A stretch of 64,000 nucleotides of DNA from Allobosea sp. 47.2.35 (GTDB taxonomy: Bacteria > Pseudomonadota > Alphaproteobacteria > Rhizobiales > Beijerinckiaceae), in the NCBI RefSeq assembly GCF_024655635.1, contig NZ_JANLGI010000001.1:372001-436000 (forward strand). Direction: 5' to 3'. Shown in pieces: positions 47,063-55,947 of this stretch. Position numbers and translations under genes: made by a program. The notes under the pieces are model-generated. The model ran no database searches, was not told the DNA's origin, and was given only the letters and a program-made list of their open reading frames with translations. The number at the start of each line of letters is the position of its first letter. Within the stretch, counting starts at the first letter, position 1.

Positions 47063-48124
47063 ATGCGTGCTGCCGACCCTCAGAAACTCGATGCCCTGGT
47101 TGGACGTCTCGTCGGGGACGTCGGTGCCTCCGTCACCGGCGCCCTGATCGTGCTGGGCGATCAGCTCGGCCTCTACAAGGCGATGGCCGACGGCAAGCCC
47201 GTCACCTCCCAGCAGTTGGCCGAGAAGACCGGCCTCAAGGAGCGCTATCTGCGCGAATGGCTCGCGGGCCAGGCCTCGGCCGGCTATGTCGACTATGACG
47301 AGGGCAGCGACAGCTTCAGCCTCTCGCCCGAGCAGGCCATGGCCTTCGCCGAGGAGGACAGTCCGGCCTTCTTCGCCGGCGCCTTCGAGATCGTCCAGTC
47401 GATGTGGGTCGACGCGCCGAAGGTCGAGGAGGCCTTCCGCAATGGCTCAGGGCTGGGCTGGCACGAGCACAGCAAATGCCTGTTCCGGGGGACCGAGCGC
47501 TTCTTTCGGCCGGGCTACAACGCGCATCTGACGGCGGACTGGATTCCGGCGCTGAATGGCGTCCAGGCCAAGCTGATGCAGGGCGCGACCGTCGCCGATG
47601 TCGGCTGCGGGCACGGCTCCTCCACCATCCTGATGGCGCAGGCCTATCCGCAATCGCGCTTCCATGGCTTCGATTATCACGGGCCGTCGATCGAGCGGGC
47701 CCGCGAGGCTGCGGAGAGGGCCGGCGTCGGCGACCGCATCGTCTTCGAGCGCGCCTCGGCCAAGGATTTCCCGGAGCGCAAATACGACCTCGTGACGATG
47801 TTCGACTGCCTGCACGACATGGGTGACCCGGTCGGCGCCGGAAAGCATGTGCGGGAGTCGCTGGCTGAGGATGGCAGCTGGATGATCGTCGAACCCTTCG
47901 CCCACGATCATCTCAAGGACAACCTGAACCCGGTCGGGCGGATCTTTTACGGGGCCTCGACGATGATCTGCACGCCGGCCTCGCTCTCGCAGGAGGTCGG
48001 GCTGGGCCTGGGCGCGCAGGCGGGCGAGATGCGGTTGCGCAAGGTCGCGATGGATGCCGGCTTCCAGCATTTCCGCCGGGCGACCGAGACGCCGTTCAAC
48101 ATGGTGTTCGAGGTGCGGGCCTGA
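47063..48124 (+). CDS. Class I SAM methyltransferase with an N-terminal winged-helix domain
   Basis: 353 residues. N-terminal winged helix (GALIVLGDQLGLYKAMADGKPVTSQQLAEKTGLKERYLREWL), then a SAM domain: motif I VADVGCGHGSSTILMA, FHGFDYHGPSIERA, VTMFDCLHDMGDP. This layout matches the Rv2258c-like family (plant O-methyltransferase style) with unknown substrate. The ATG at 47063 has AGGAG seven bases upstream; another ATG two codons earlier is too close to it. Followed by a hairpin. Confidence 0.9.
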   Translation: MRAADPQKLDALVGRLVGDVGASVTGALIVLGDQLGLYKAMADGKPVTSQQLAEKTGLKERYLREWLAGQASAGYVDYDEGSDSFSLSPEQAMAFAEEDSPAFFAGAFEIVQSMWVDAPKVEEAFRNGSGLGWHEHSKCLFRGTERFFRPGYNAHLTADWIPALNGVQAKLMQGATVADVGCGHGSSTILMAQAYPQSRFHGFDYHGPSIERAREAAERAGVGDRIVFERASAKDFPERKYDLVTMFDCLHDMGDPVGAGKHVRESLAEDGSWMIVEPFAHDHLKDNLNPVGRIFYGASTMICTPASLSQEVGLGLGAQAGEMRLRKVAMDAGFQHFRRATETPFNMVFEVRA

Positions 48125-48147
48125 GGCTATCCGGCTGATTGCTGTTC

Positions 48148-48172
48148 GGCAGGCGCCTCGCGGGCGCTTGCC
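48148..48172 (+). terminator. Hairpin after the methyltransferase gene
   Basis: GGCAGGCGCC pairs with GGCGCTTGCC (one G-T pair), loop TCGCG, 23 bases past the stop codon. No T-run; weak or Rho-dependent at best. Confidence 0.45.
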
Positions 48173-48232
48173 GGGCGCGCCGCCTTATCCACCGGCGGCG
48201 CGGGAGTGGGTTGAGTTCGCGAGATATAGATG

Positions 48233-48253
48233 TAATGTTATACTATTGCATTA
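48233..48253. promoter_or_regulatory. Imperfect Zur-type palindrome upstream of aztD
   Basis: TAATGTTATA, a central C, then TATTGCATTA (8 of 10 positions complementary). The left arm matches eight of ten bases with the perfect palindrome at 43946. It ends six bases before the aztD ribosome binding site. Likely a second, weaker Zur site. Confidence 0.65.
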
Positions 48254-48271
48254 TTGCCTTGGAGCTCTCCC

Positions 48272-49582
48272 GTGCCTTCCTCCCGCTTCGTTGCCGCCGG
48301 CCTCGCCGGCTGCCTGCTCGCTTCCGCGGCTGTCGCCCATGACCATGCCCCGCTGCGCGGCCGCCTCGTCTTCGCCGATCACGAGAAGCCGGTCGTCCGC
48401 ATCCTTGATCTCGACAGCGGCGAGGTCACGCACAGCTTCGACGTGCCGAAGGCCAATCCCGGCTTTGTCGGCGTCTCCGGCGGGCGCTATGTCGTGGTCA
48501 AGACCGGGGACGAAGCCGGCACGCTTGGTATCCTCGATACCGGGCTGATCGCCGAATCGCATGGCGACCATGTCGATCTCGACAAGGCGACGCCGAAGCT
48601 GCTCGATTTCGCCGTGAAGGGCGACCGGCCGGCGCATGTGCTTTCCGGCCATGGGCAGCTCGCGCTGTTCTTCGACGGCTTGCGGCCCTGGGAAGGCAAG
48701 AGCGAGCCGAAGGCCGTGCTGGTCGCGATCGATAGCCTCGCCAAGGGCAAGCCTTCCGTCACTGTCTGGCCGAGCCCGGCGCCGCAGCACGGCATCGCCG
48801 TGCCGCTGGGCAACCGGCAATGGCTGATGTCGATCCCGAACCCGGCCTATGCCAAGGGCGACGATCGCAGCGCCTCGTCGCGTCCGAACGGCTTCGAGGT
48901 TCTCGTGGAGGGCAAGGACTGGAAGCGCGTCGCGCTGTTCGACGATGCCGCAAGGCCGGACGCCTCCTGCAAGCTCTTCCACGGATCGGCCGAAGCGCGG
49001 GGTGGGCGCCATGTCTTCGGCTGTGCCGAGGGGGAAGGTGGCGGATTGCTCGTGCTGTCCAAATCCGGCAAGGGCGCCGCGACGGCATGGAGCGGGCGCA
49101 AGCTCGGCTATCCCGACGAACGCCGTGTCAGCGCGCTGAAGTCGCGCGACAGCGGGCGCCATCTCGTTGGCAATTACGGCCTGAAGGCGCCCTATGATGC
49201 GCTCCTGCGGATCGACCCGGAGGCGAAGGCGCTGAAGATCGAGGACGTGCTGGCGGTGCCGGGCGGGCAGGCCGCCTGCCAGTTCGAGCTCAGCGGCAAC
49301 GGCAGCCGCCTCGCCAACCTGACGCCGGACGGTAAGCTGCGCGTCTATGAGATCGCGCCGGCCTGGAAGGAGCTTGCGGCTTTCGAGGCGGTCCCGGCCT
49401 TCGATTGCGCATACGGGGCCAAGACGCCGACGCCGAGCCTCGCCGTGATCGGTGGCAGCGCCTTCGTCAGCGACCCGACCAGTGGCCGCATCCGCGAGTA
49501 CCATCTCGATACGCTGAAGCAGGGGCTCGACATGCCCGTCGGCGGCATGCCGGCCAATCTCGCTGGCAGCGACGCCGGCTGA
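48272..49582 (+). CDS. aztD: Periplasmic zinc metallochaperone AztD
   Basis: 436 residues from GTG at 48272 (GGAG eight bases upstream). Signal peptide ending ASAAVAH, followed by His-rich mature start HDHAPLRGRLVFADHEKP and ESHGDHVDLD, then a beta-propeller. His clusters (AHDHAP, SHGDH, PAHVLSGHG) fit the zinc sites of AztD, which passes zinc to the binding protein AztC of the AztABC importer. aztABC is not in the window, so aztD is separate here. A Zur-like site upstream agrees with control by zinc. Confidence 0.82.
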   Translation: MPSSRFVAAGLAGCLLASAAVAHDHAPLRGRLVFADHEKPVVRILDLDSGEVTHSFDVPKANPGFVGVSGGRYVVVKTGDEAGTLGILDTGLIAESHGDHVDLDKATPKLLDFAVKGDRPAHVLSGHGQLALFFDGLRPWEGKSEPKAVLVAIDSLAKGKPSVTVWPSPAPQHGIAVPLGNRQWLMSIPNPAYAKGDDRSASSRPNGFEVLVEGKDWKRVALFDDAARPDASCKLFHGSAEARGGRHVFGCAEGEGGGLLVLSKSGKGAATAWSGRKLGYPDERRVSALKSRDSGRHLVGNYGLKAPYDALLRIDPEAKALKIEDVLAVPGGQAACQFELSGNGSRLANLTPDGKLRVYEIAPAWKELAAFEAVPAFDCAYGAKTPTPSLAVIGGSAFVSDPTSGRIREYHLDTLKQGLDMPVGGMPANLAGSDAG

Positions 49583-49622
49583 CGGGCTTCCGTGAACTTA
49601 CGGCATCCTCTAGGAAGCGCGG

Positions 49623-50027
49623 ATGCCGCTTCGCCGCTATCCGCGTCAGTTCCGCCAGCTCGCCGCCTATGTCTTCGCCGGCGGGCTGACGGCGGTCGCG
49701 CATTACGGCGTGCTGATCGGGCTGGTCGAGCTCGGCCGGATCGACCCCGTGCCGGCGACGCTTGCCGGCTTCATCGTCGGCGCGCTGGTTTCCTATGCGC
49801 TGAACCGCTGGATGACTTTCGATGCCACCCGCAGCCATGCCCAGGCCGGCTGGCGCTTCGCCCTGATCGCGGCCGGCGGCTTCGTGCTCACCGGCATCCT
49901 GATGCACTTGTTCGTGGCGCGGGCGGGGCTGCCCTATCTGCCGATGCAATTGGTCACCACGGGCGTGGTGATGGTGTTCTCGTTCCTCGGCCACAAGTTC
50001 TTCAGCTTCGCGGACAGGGCGGCGTGA
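49623..50027 (+). CDS. GtrA family protein
   Basis: 134 residues with four hydrophobic segments. QLAAYVFAGGLTAVAHYGVLIGLVEL, then FIVGALVSYALNRWMTFD (the GtrA signature YALNRxxTF) and VMVFSFLGHKFFSF. GtrA proteins are thought to flip or hand over undecaprenyl-linked sugars in cell-surface polysaccharide synthesis. The partner glycosyltransferase genes are not adjacent. Confidence 0.9.
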   Translation: MPLRRYPRQFRQLAAYVFAGGLTAVAHYGVLIGLVELGRIDPVPATLAGFIVGALVSYALNRWMTFDATRSHAQAGWRFALIAAGGFVLTGILMHLFVARAGLPYLPMQLVTTGVVMVFSFLGHKFFSFADRAA

Positions 50028-50057
50028 GCCTGGGCGCTCTCGCCGCCCGTTCCGGTC

Positions 50058-50528
50058 TCAGTGCTGCGGCGCGACGGTCAACGTGATCTGCCGACGGCCG
50101 ATACGGCCCTCCTTGTCGGTGGCCTCGATCTCGATGACATGGTTGCCGCTCGGCACGACGACGGAGGGCGCGTCGATGCCAGTGGGCGTGATGTACTGCT
50201 TGATGCGCTGGGTGATGTCGACCGGAGGGTCGCGCCGATAGAAGACGCGCACGGTCGCCGGATCGACCGGCACGCCGTTCGCCGGCATGAAGCGCACGTT
50301 GAGGCGGAAGGGCTTGCCGTCGACGCCCTTGTCCGGGGTCGGAAGCGTGTCGATGCCCGGGCCGCGCGTCAGGTTGCGCGTGCTGGCGGGAGCCTTGGGC
50401 GCTGCCGGCAGGCCGGCTTCCTCACGGGTGATGAGGTGGACCGGGTCGGCGGCTTGCGCCGCCATCGGCAGGGTGGTGGTGGCGAGAACGGCAGCCAGCA
50501 TGTGCCGAGCGAGCACAGACTTCATCAT
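50058..50528 (-). CDS. Periplasmic protein with Ig-like C-terminal fold, function unknown
   Basis: 156 residues. Sec signal peptide (MMKSVLARHMLAAVLATTTLPMAAQAAD). The mature sequence NVRFMPANGVPVDPATVRVFYRRDPPVDITQRIKQYITPTGIDAP and NHVIEIEATDKEGRIGRRQITLTVAP suggests an immunoglobulin-like beta-sandwich. It begins four bases after the zinc-ribbon gene stop, so the two are an operon. No family name known to me. Confidence 0.75.
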   Translation of the reverse strand: MMKSVLARHMLAAVLATTTLPMAAQAADPVHLITREEAGLPAAPKAPASTRNLTRGPGIDTLPTPDKGVDGKPFRLNVRFMPANGVPVDPATVRVFYRRDPPVDITQRIKQYITPTGIDAPSVVVPSGNHVIEIEATDKEGRIGRRQITLTVAPQH

Positions 50529-50532
50529 CGTC

Positions 50533-51351
50533 CTATTTCACTCCAAGGATTGCAGCGATGAGGCCGGCGATTGCCGAAACGGCGGTGCCGGCCATCAGGA
50601 TGGTGGTTTCAATGGTCTTCAGCGTCTCCATCGGCACCTTGCCGTGGACGGCTTGCAGCCCCTTCCGCAGTTCCGGCAGCGAGACGAGGCCACGCGCGGT
50701 GAGCGCAGCCTGCGTCACGCGCAGCAACATCCCCGAGAACATGGAGGCGCCGATGCTCAGCGCGTAGAACGAGGTCTCGCGCCAGGCCACCGACCCTTGC
50801 GGAAGGAGCGGTATGTTGTCGTGCCAACCCAGCAACGCGTTCATGGTCGCGACGGAAAAAATCGCGAAGGCGATGGCGACGCCGATATCGAAGGCGATCA
50901 GGCGCGGGCGGATGCCGAAATAGATCAGGCCGGTGAAGAACGGGATCGCGATCGAGGCGAGGCGCAAGGTCCAGAGCGGCAGGTCGAGCCAGAGGATCAC
51001 CGCGCAATAGGCAAGCAGCAGCAGGACGAGGCCGAAGGGCAGCACCCAGAAGCGCCGACGGGCGAGTCCGAGGGGGGCGTGTGCCGGCTCCCGTGGCGCT
51101 TCTTCTACGCGCGCGAAGGCGGCGGTCCTGACCGGCTCGGCCGTCCGGGCTGCGGCGAGCGCGGCGCGATCCTCCTCGGCGCGCTTCTCGGCGGCGGCGA
51201 GGCGCTCTTCCAGCGCATCAAGGCGGCGCAACAGCGGCAGCACGGGCGTGAGATCCCTGCCGCAGCTGCGGCAGGAGAGCACGCCTCGGTTGAGCGCAGC
51301 TTCGCAATAGGGACAGGTGAACTGGTCCTGCACGGAAATCTCGCGGGGCAA
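50533..51351 (-). CDS. Zinc-ribbon membrane protein, function unknown
   Basis: 272 residues. The N-terminus has a CxxC...CxxC zinc ribbon (FTCPYCEAALNRGVLSCRSCG), then a coiled coil (LRRLDALEERLAAAEKRAEEDRAAL), then about four membrane helices (RFWVLPFGLVLLLLAYCAVI, LRLASIAIPFFTGLIYFGI, FDIGVAIAFAIFSVATM and a last ILMAGTAVSAIAGLIAAIL). The zinc ribbon would be cytoplasmic. Upstream partner of the exported Ig-like protein (four-base gap). Function unknown. Confidence 0.82.
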   Translation of the reverse strand: MPREISVQDQFTCPYCEAALNRGVLSCRSCGRDLTPVLPLLRRLDALEERLAAAEKRAEEDRAALAAARTAEPVRTAAFARVEEAPREPAHAPLGLARRRFWVLPFGLVLLLLAYCAVILWLDLPLWTLRLASIAIPFFTGLIYFGIRPRLIAFDIGVAIAFAIFSVATMNALLGWHDNIPLLPQGSVAWRETSFYALSIGASMFSGMLLRVTQAALTARGLVSLPELRKGLQAVHGKVPMETLKTIETTILMAGTAVSAIAGLIAAILGVK

Positions 51352-51460
51352 GCCGCGGTCAAAGCCATACCTGAAGCGTCAAATCAAGGCGTATGACGAA
51401 CTTCCGTTAGGGAATTTCGACGCCAAAACGCCGGATTGCCAGCCTGTATTCTACTTTCGT

Positions 51461-52156
51461 CTATGCTGCGGCCTTGATGGCCTCGAAGGTCATGCGGTGC
51501 GGATTGTGCCCGAAATTCTTCGGTCGCTGCACATCGGCGAAGCCGGCCTCGCGGATCAGGGCCGTGATCGCCTCGGCCGTATAGGTGGAAAGACCGTATT
51601 GTGCCCGGAGCTTGCGATAGTCGGAGAAGGCGGTGCGGACGAGGCCGCCGAGCGCAGCCAAGAAGAAGCCGCCGCGCCAGGCGAAGGCGAGCAATTGCGA
51701 GGCGTCGGTCAGCGGGCTGACATCGGGCGGGATGACATCGGCGAGGACCAGCGCGCCGCCGGGTTTCAAGCGGTCGCGCCAGGTCTCCAGCAGGGCCTTC
51801 AATTCGTCGCGCGAAAGGTATTGCAGCAGCGAGTTGGCGACGACGAGATCGAGGGAGGCCAACGGCAGGGCCTCGACCTCCTCCGGCGAAACCACGACGA
51901 TGTTCTCCTTGCGGCCGAACTGGGCGCGCAGCTTGTCGCGCACGGTTGGAGCGGCTTCGCAGAGATAGAGCTTGCCGCAGGCGGCGGCAACGCGGGCGGC
52001 GTCAAGCGCCTCGCCACAGCCATGGTCGAGGACGACGGCGTCGGCTGCCGGGATATGGCCGATCAGGTCGGTCGCGATGGCGCGATAATGCAGGGCCTTG
52101 TGGCGCGGCGAGACGTAGATCGAATGCTCGCCATTCCAGAAATCGCGCCAGGACAT
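51461..52156 (-). CDS. Class I SAM methyltransferase
   Basis: 231 residues. Motif I is VVLDHGCGEALDAARVA, followed by LASLDLVVANSLLQYLS and RLKPGGALVLADVIPPD. The start MSWRDFWNGEHSIYVS includes the phrase typical of a family of small-molecule methyltransferases. Substrate unknown. Its gene is divergent from the cfa gene (131-base gap). Confidence 0.88.
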   Translation of the reverse strand: MSWRDFWNGEHSIYVSPRHKALHYRAIATDLIGHIPAADAVVLDHGCGEALDAARVAAACGKLYLCEAAPTVRDKLRAQFGRKENIVVVSPEEVEALPLASLDLVVANSLLQYLSRDELKALLETWRDRLKPGGALVLADVIPPDVSPLTDASQLLAFAWRGGFFLAALGGLVRTAFSDYRKLRAQYGLSTYTAEAITALIREAGFADVQRPKNFGHNPHRMTFEAIKAAA

Positions 52157-52287
52157 GTGTTTGGTCGACCCTCGGGTTGCAGAAATCTCTCGATGACTAC
52201 GCGCAAGCCGGGTGGCTCCGCAACCTTCGGGGGTTTCGAGGCTGCCGGGTTTCCGCTTTAGTTGGCGAATCGAGACGAGGAGCGCCC

Positions 52288-53541
52288 ATGCTGCTGCTGC
52301 CGCGATTGCTCAAGCGGTTCATCCGCCACGGCCGCCTGACGGTCATCACGCCGGATGGCAAGCGGCATGTCTTCGGTTCCGGGCCGGCGGAGCTGCTCTT
52401 CGCGGGCGTTACCAAGACGGCGCCGGCCGTCACCGTTCGCTTCCATGACAACCGCATCGAGCGCGAGCTCTTCCTCAACCCCGAGCTCGCCCTCGCCGAA
52501 GGCTACATGGATGGGCGGATCGACTTCGAGGAAGGCACGATCCACGACCTGCTGACGCTGTTCTGGCTGCAGCGCCGCGAGATGCGCAAGGACCCGCTGC
52601 AGCAAGCGATCCGCAAGGTCCGTTTCAAGATCCGGCGCTGGCGGATGCACAACCCCATCGGCGTTGCCGGAAAGAAGGTCAAGCATCACTACGACATCCC
52701 GACCGAGTTCTACCGGCTCTGGCTCGACGAGACGATGACCTATTCCTGTGCCTACTGGCATACGCCGGAGGTCGGGCTGGAGAATGCGCAGAAGGCGAAG
52801 CTCCGCCACATCGCCGCCAAGCTGAAGATCGAGCCCGGCATGAGCGTGCTCGATATCGGCTCGGGCTGGGGGGAGCTTGCGATCTATCTCGCGAAGGCCT
52901 GCGGGGCGCAGGTGACCGGGCTCAACGTTTCGCCGGACCAGATGGCTGCTGCGCAGAAGCGTGCGGAAGCGGCCGGCGTCGGCGATGCCGTGACCTTCAT
53001 CAACAAGGACTATCGCGAACTCGGGGGCAAATTCGATCGCATCGTCTCCGTCGGCATGATGGAGCATGTCGGCGTCGCGCATTACGGCGAGTATTTCGAG
53101 AAGATCCGAGACCTGCTGACGCCGGACGGGATCGCGCTGGTCCATTGCATCGGCCGCGTCGGGCCGCCTGGCTTCACCGGGCCGTTCTTCGACAAGTACA
53201 TCTTTCCAGGCGGCTATGCGCCGGCTTTGTCGGAGGTATTCGCGGCGCAGGAACAGACCGGTCTCTGGGCCTCAGACTGCGAGTTCTGGCGCCGGCACTA
53301 TCACTGGACGCTGGAGGCCTGGCGCGAGCGCTTCATGGCGAAGCGCGCCGAGGTCGTCGCCATGATGGGCGAGCGCTTCGCGCGGATGTGGGAATTCTAC
53401 CTCTGCGCCTGCTCGATCTCCTTCGATATTGGCGGCGACATGGTGTTCCAGCTCCTGCTTGGCCAGCACAGGAGCGCTGTCCCCGTCATCCGCGACTACA
53501 TCGCGGATGACGAGAAGGCGCTGGAGGCGAGGGGGTTCTGA
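52288..53541 (+). CDS. cfa: Cyclopropane-fatty-acyl-phospholipid synthase
   Basis: 417 residues. Adds a methylene from SAM to unsaturated acyl chains of membrane lipids. Visible: KKVKHHYDIPTEFYRLWLDETMTYSCAYW, SAM motif VLDIGSGWGELAIYLA, then VSVGMMEHVGVAHYGEYF, and LVHCIGRVGPP and FIFPGGYAP-like (reads KYIFPGGYAPALSEV). The ATG at 52288 has GAGGAG upstream. Its stop is back to back with that of the EamA gene on the other strand (TGATCA). Confidence 0.94.
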   Translation: MLLLPRLLKRFIRHGRLTVITPDGKRHVFGSGPAELLFAGVTKTAPAVTVRFHDNRIERELFLNPELALAEGYMDGRIDFEEGTIHDLLTLFWLQRREMRKDPLQQAIRKVRFKIRRWRMHNPIGVAGKKVKHHYDIPTEFYRLWLDETMTYSCAYWHTPEVGLENAQKAKLRHIAAKLKIEPGMSVLDIGSGWGELAIYLAKACGAQVTGLNVSPDQMAAAQKRAEAAGVGDAVTFINKDYRELGGKFDRIVSVGMMEHVGVAHYGEYFEKIRDLLTPDGIALVHCIGRVGPPGFTGPFFDKYIFPGGYAPALSEVFAAQEQTGLWASDCEFWRRHYHWTLEAWRERFMAKRAEVVAMMGERFARMWEFYLCACSISFDIGGDMVFQLLLGQHRSAVPVIRDYIADDEKALEARGF

Positions 53542-54447
53542 TCACCGCTTGAGGTTGACGACGACCACGCCGGCGAGCGCCATGGCGCCACCGATCAGGC
53601 CGAAGACGGTGGGGATTTCGCCGAGCCAGAGGAAGCCGATCAGCATGGCCATCGGCGGCACGGCGTACTGGAAATTCGAAGCGCGGGCGGCCGGCAGGCG
53701 CGAGAGCGTGATCGCCCAGGTGCCGTAGGCGATCAGGCTCGGCACCGCCGCGAGATAGACCACCGACCAGAACGAGATGGCGGGAGCGACCTGCGCCTGC
53801 TCGATCGCCGACGGCAGGAAGGGCAAGAGCACGAAGCCGCCGATCGCCATGTTCCAGGCGGCGACATGGAGCGGCTTGTAGCGGGCGAAGAGCGGCTTCT
53901 GCAGCACGGTGGTGATGGCGTTGCAGAAGGCGGCGCCGAGGATCAGCAGCACGCTGATGCCGATCTCGACATCGAGCCCCTTGCCGAGCGCGATCACGCC
54001 GATGCCGGCGAAGGACAAAGCTGTGCCGAGCCAGGCGGTGAGGCTGAAGCGCTCGCCGAGGATCATCATGGCGAGTACGGCGGTCATGATCGGGTTAGTG
54101 TTGATGATGAAGGCGGCCGGCCCCGCCGGCACGACGCGCTGGCCGAAATTCAAGAGCAGGGCGTAGCCCGCGATGAAGATCACGCCGCCGACGAGGAAGC
54201 GCCAGATATCGCCGAATTCGGGCAGCTTAGCCCTCGTCGCGATGAGGAAGAGCGCGGCCGGGCCGCCGGCCAGTGCGAAACGCAGCGCTGCCATCTCGGC
54301 CGGGCCGAAGCCGGCGAGCCCGGCGCGGATTGCCGGGAAGGAGGACGCCCAGGCCATGACCGTGAAGGTCACGGTGAAGACCAGCGTCGGGTCGAGGCGC
54401 TGGGCGCCTGAGGCGAGGGCGGGAGAGGTGCAGCTTGAGGAGGACAT
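53542..54447 (-). CDS. EamA/DMT family transporter
   Basis: 301-residue ten-helix membrane protein with two EamA repeats: FTVMAWASSFPAIRAGLAGFGP (first) and ISVLLILGAAFCNAITTVLQKP (second). Ends LIGGAMALAGVVVVNLKR. Likely exporter of amino acids or metabolites. The start is at 54447; the LysR gene lies divergently 91 bases away, and it probably controls this gene. The stop codon touches that of cfa. Confidence 0.92.
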   Translation of the reverse strand: MSSSSCTSPALASGAQRLDPTLVFTVTFTVMAWASSFPAIRAGLAGFGPAEMAALRFALAGGPAALFLIATRAKLPEFGDIWRFLVGGVIFIAGYALLLNFGQRVVPAGPAAFIINTNPIMTAVLAMMILGERFSLTAWLGTALSFAGIGVIALGKGLDVEIGISVLLILGAAFCNAITTVLQKPLFARYKPLHVAAWNMAIGGFVLLPFLPSAIEQAQVAPAISFWSVVYLAAVPSLIAYGTWAITLSRLPAARASNFQYAVPPMAMLIGFLWLGEIPTVFGLIGGAMALAGVVVVNLKR

Positions 54448-54538
54448 GATGTCGTTCCTTCGATGGGAAGAAGTTGCTCCCGATAAGCGCCTCGGCGAGC
54501 TGATTGACAAACGAACAATTCGCGCATGAGCTGTGAGA

Positions 54539-55471
54539 ATGGATCACAGCTCGAACCTGCCGCCGCTCGATACCTTGCGCGCCTTCGAGGCGGCCGCGCG
54601 CACCGGCAGCTTCTCCTCGGCAGCGGAGGCGCTGAACCTGACCCATGGGGCGGTGAGCCGTCAGATTGCCAAGCTCGAGCATTGGCTGGGCCTGCGCGTC
54701 TTCCTGCGGCAGGCGCGCGGCGTCTCGCTGACGCCGGAAGGGCAGCGCCTGCTCCAGCGCACGCAGGAGGCCTTCGCGCTGATCGCCGACAATTCCGAGC
54801 GCTGGCGCGAAGTGCGGGGCGCTTCGGTGGTCCGGGTCAGCGCGCCGCCCTCCGTCTGTGCACTCTGGCTGATGCCGCGATTGACCGTGCTTGAGGCCGG
54901 GACGCCCTCGCTGCGGATCGTGCTGCAGGTCGAGCATCGCAAGGTGGATTTCGAGGAAGAGGGCGTCGATCTCGGCATTCGTTGCGGGCGCGGCGGCGCG
55001 CCGGACCGGCTTTCGCTCAAGCTGTTCGAGGAATGGTGCTTCCCGATCGCCTCGCCGCAGCTCGCCGAGGCGATCGGTGAGGGCGCGCCGGAGCGTCTGC
55101 TCGCGCAGCCCCTGATCCATGACTCAGACGCCGCCGGCTGGAAGGCGTGGTTTGCGGCGCAGGGGCTCGACTATCGGCCCCGCCCGCAGGATCGACGCTT
55201 CGAGGATTACAATCTCGTGCTGGATGCCGCCGCGCATGGTCTCGGCATCGCGCTGGCGCGTCCGCCGCTGGCACGCGAGCAACTGGCGGCGGGTCGGATC
55301 GTTCGCGGGGATGAGCGCGAGGCGCTGAACCCCGTTTCCTACTGGCTCGACCGGCCGCTGGGCGCGCTCAGGCCTTCGGCAGCAGCGCTGGCCGAGCGGA
55401 TCGCGCGGGAAGCGGGAGCCGATCGCGGGGAGATCGCGGCCTTTCTCAGCCGGGAAGCCCGAGCGGCCTGA
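54539..55471 (+). CDS. LysR-type transcriptional regulator (GcvA-like)
   Basis: 310 residues. HTH LDTLRAFEAAARTGSFSSAAEALNLTHGAVSRQIAKLEHWLGLRVF, then VRVSAPPSVCALWLMPRL and the substrate domain with HGLGIALARPPL. The style (RQARGVSLTPEGQRLL and LWLMPRL) matches the GcvA/AmpR group. GTG two codons upstream is possible. Divergent from the EamA gene, so probably its regulator. Its stop is back to back with the globin gene (TGATCA). Confidence 0.92.
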   Translation: MDHSSNLPPLDTLRAFEAAARTGSFSSAAEALNLTHGAVSRQIAKLEHWLGLRVFLRQARGVSLTPEGQRLLQRTQEAFALIADNSERWREVRGASVVRVSAPPSVCALWLMPRLTVLEAGTPSLRIVLQVEHRKVDFEEEGVDLGIRCGRGGAPDRLSLKLFEEWCFPIASPQLAEAIGEGAPERLLAQPLIHDSDAAGWKAWFAAQGLDYRPRPQDRRFEDYNLVLDAAAHGLGIALARPPLAREQLAAGRIVRGDEREALNPVSYWLDRPLGALRPSAAALAERIAREAGADRGEIAAFLSREARAA

Positions 55472-55897
55472 TCAGCGCAAGCTGTGCCGCGGCGCCGCGA
55501 ATTCGCCACGCTGGCTGGCCCGGGCCATCTCGAAACTGTCGGCGATGCGTCGCGCCCTGACGATGAAGGCCTGTGCGATATCGGGCGGGCAGACCTCATG
55601 CGCGGTGATCTCGAACAGGTCGAGCCAGCGGTCGAAATGCTTGCCCTCAAGCGGGAGGATCAGATGCGGGCGCATCGGGCGGCCATCGTAGCGGCCGGTG
55701 CGCAGCATCACGCCGCTCCAGAAATCGGTGATCTTGCCGATATGGTGGTCCCAATCCTCGACGGCGGCGGCGAAGACTGGCCCGATCAGCTTGTCCTCCC
55801 GGGCCCGCGCATAGAAGGTGCGGACGAGCTCCGCGATCATCGGCTCGCGCAGGTCGGGATGGGCGGCGCCCGGATAGATCAGTGGATTGTCGGTCAT
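55472..55897 (-). CDS. Group III truncated haemoglobin
   Basis: 141 residues. Fits the trHb3 family: LREPMIAELVRTFYARAREDKLIGPVF, the distal region, FWSGVMLRTGRYDGRPMRPHLILPL with proximal His in KHFDRWLDLFEITA. Binds haem and O2 or NO; function is not well known, often linked with NO tolerance. A monocistronic gene by spacing. Confidence 0.9.
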   Translation of the reverse strand: MTDNPLIYPGAAHPDLREPMIAELVRTFYARAREDKLIGPVFAAAVEDWDHHIGKITDFWSGVMLRTGRYDGRPMRPHLILPLEGKHFDRWLDLFEITAHEVCPPDIAQAFIVRARRIADSFEMARASQRGEFAAPRHSLR

Positions 55898-55947
55898 CGC
55901 AGGAACATTCGCGTTTTCGGTATTCTCGTTGGCGCGGGGTGCGAAGG

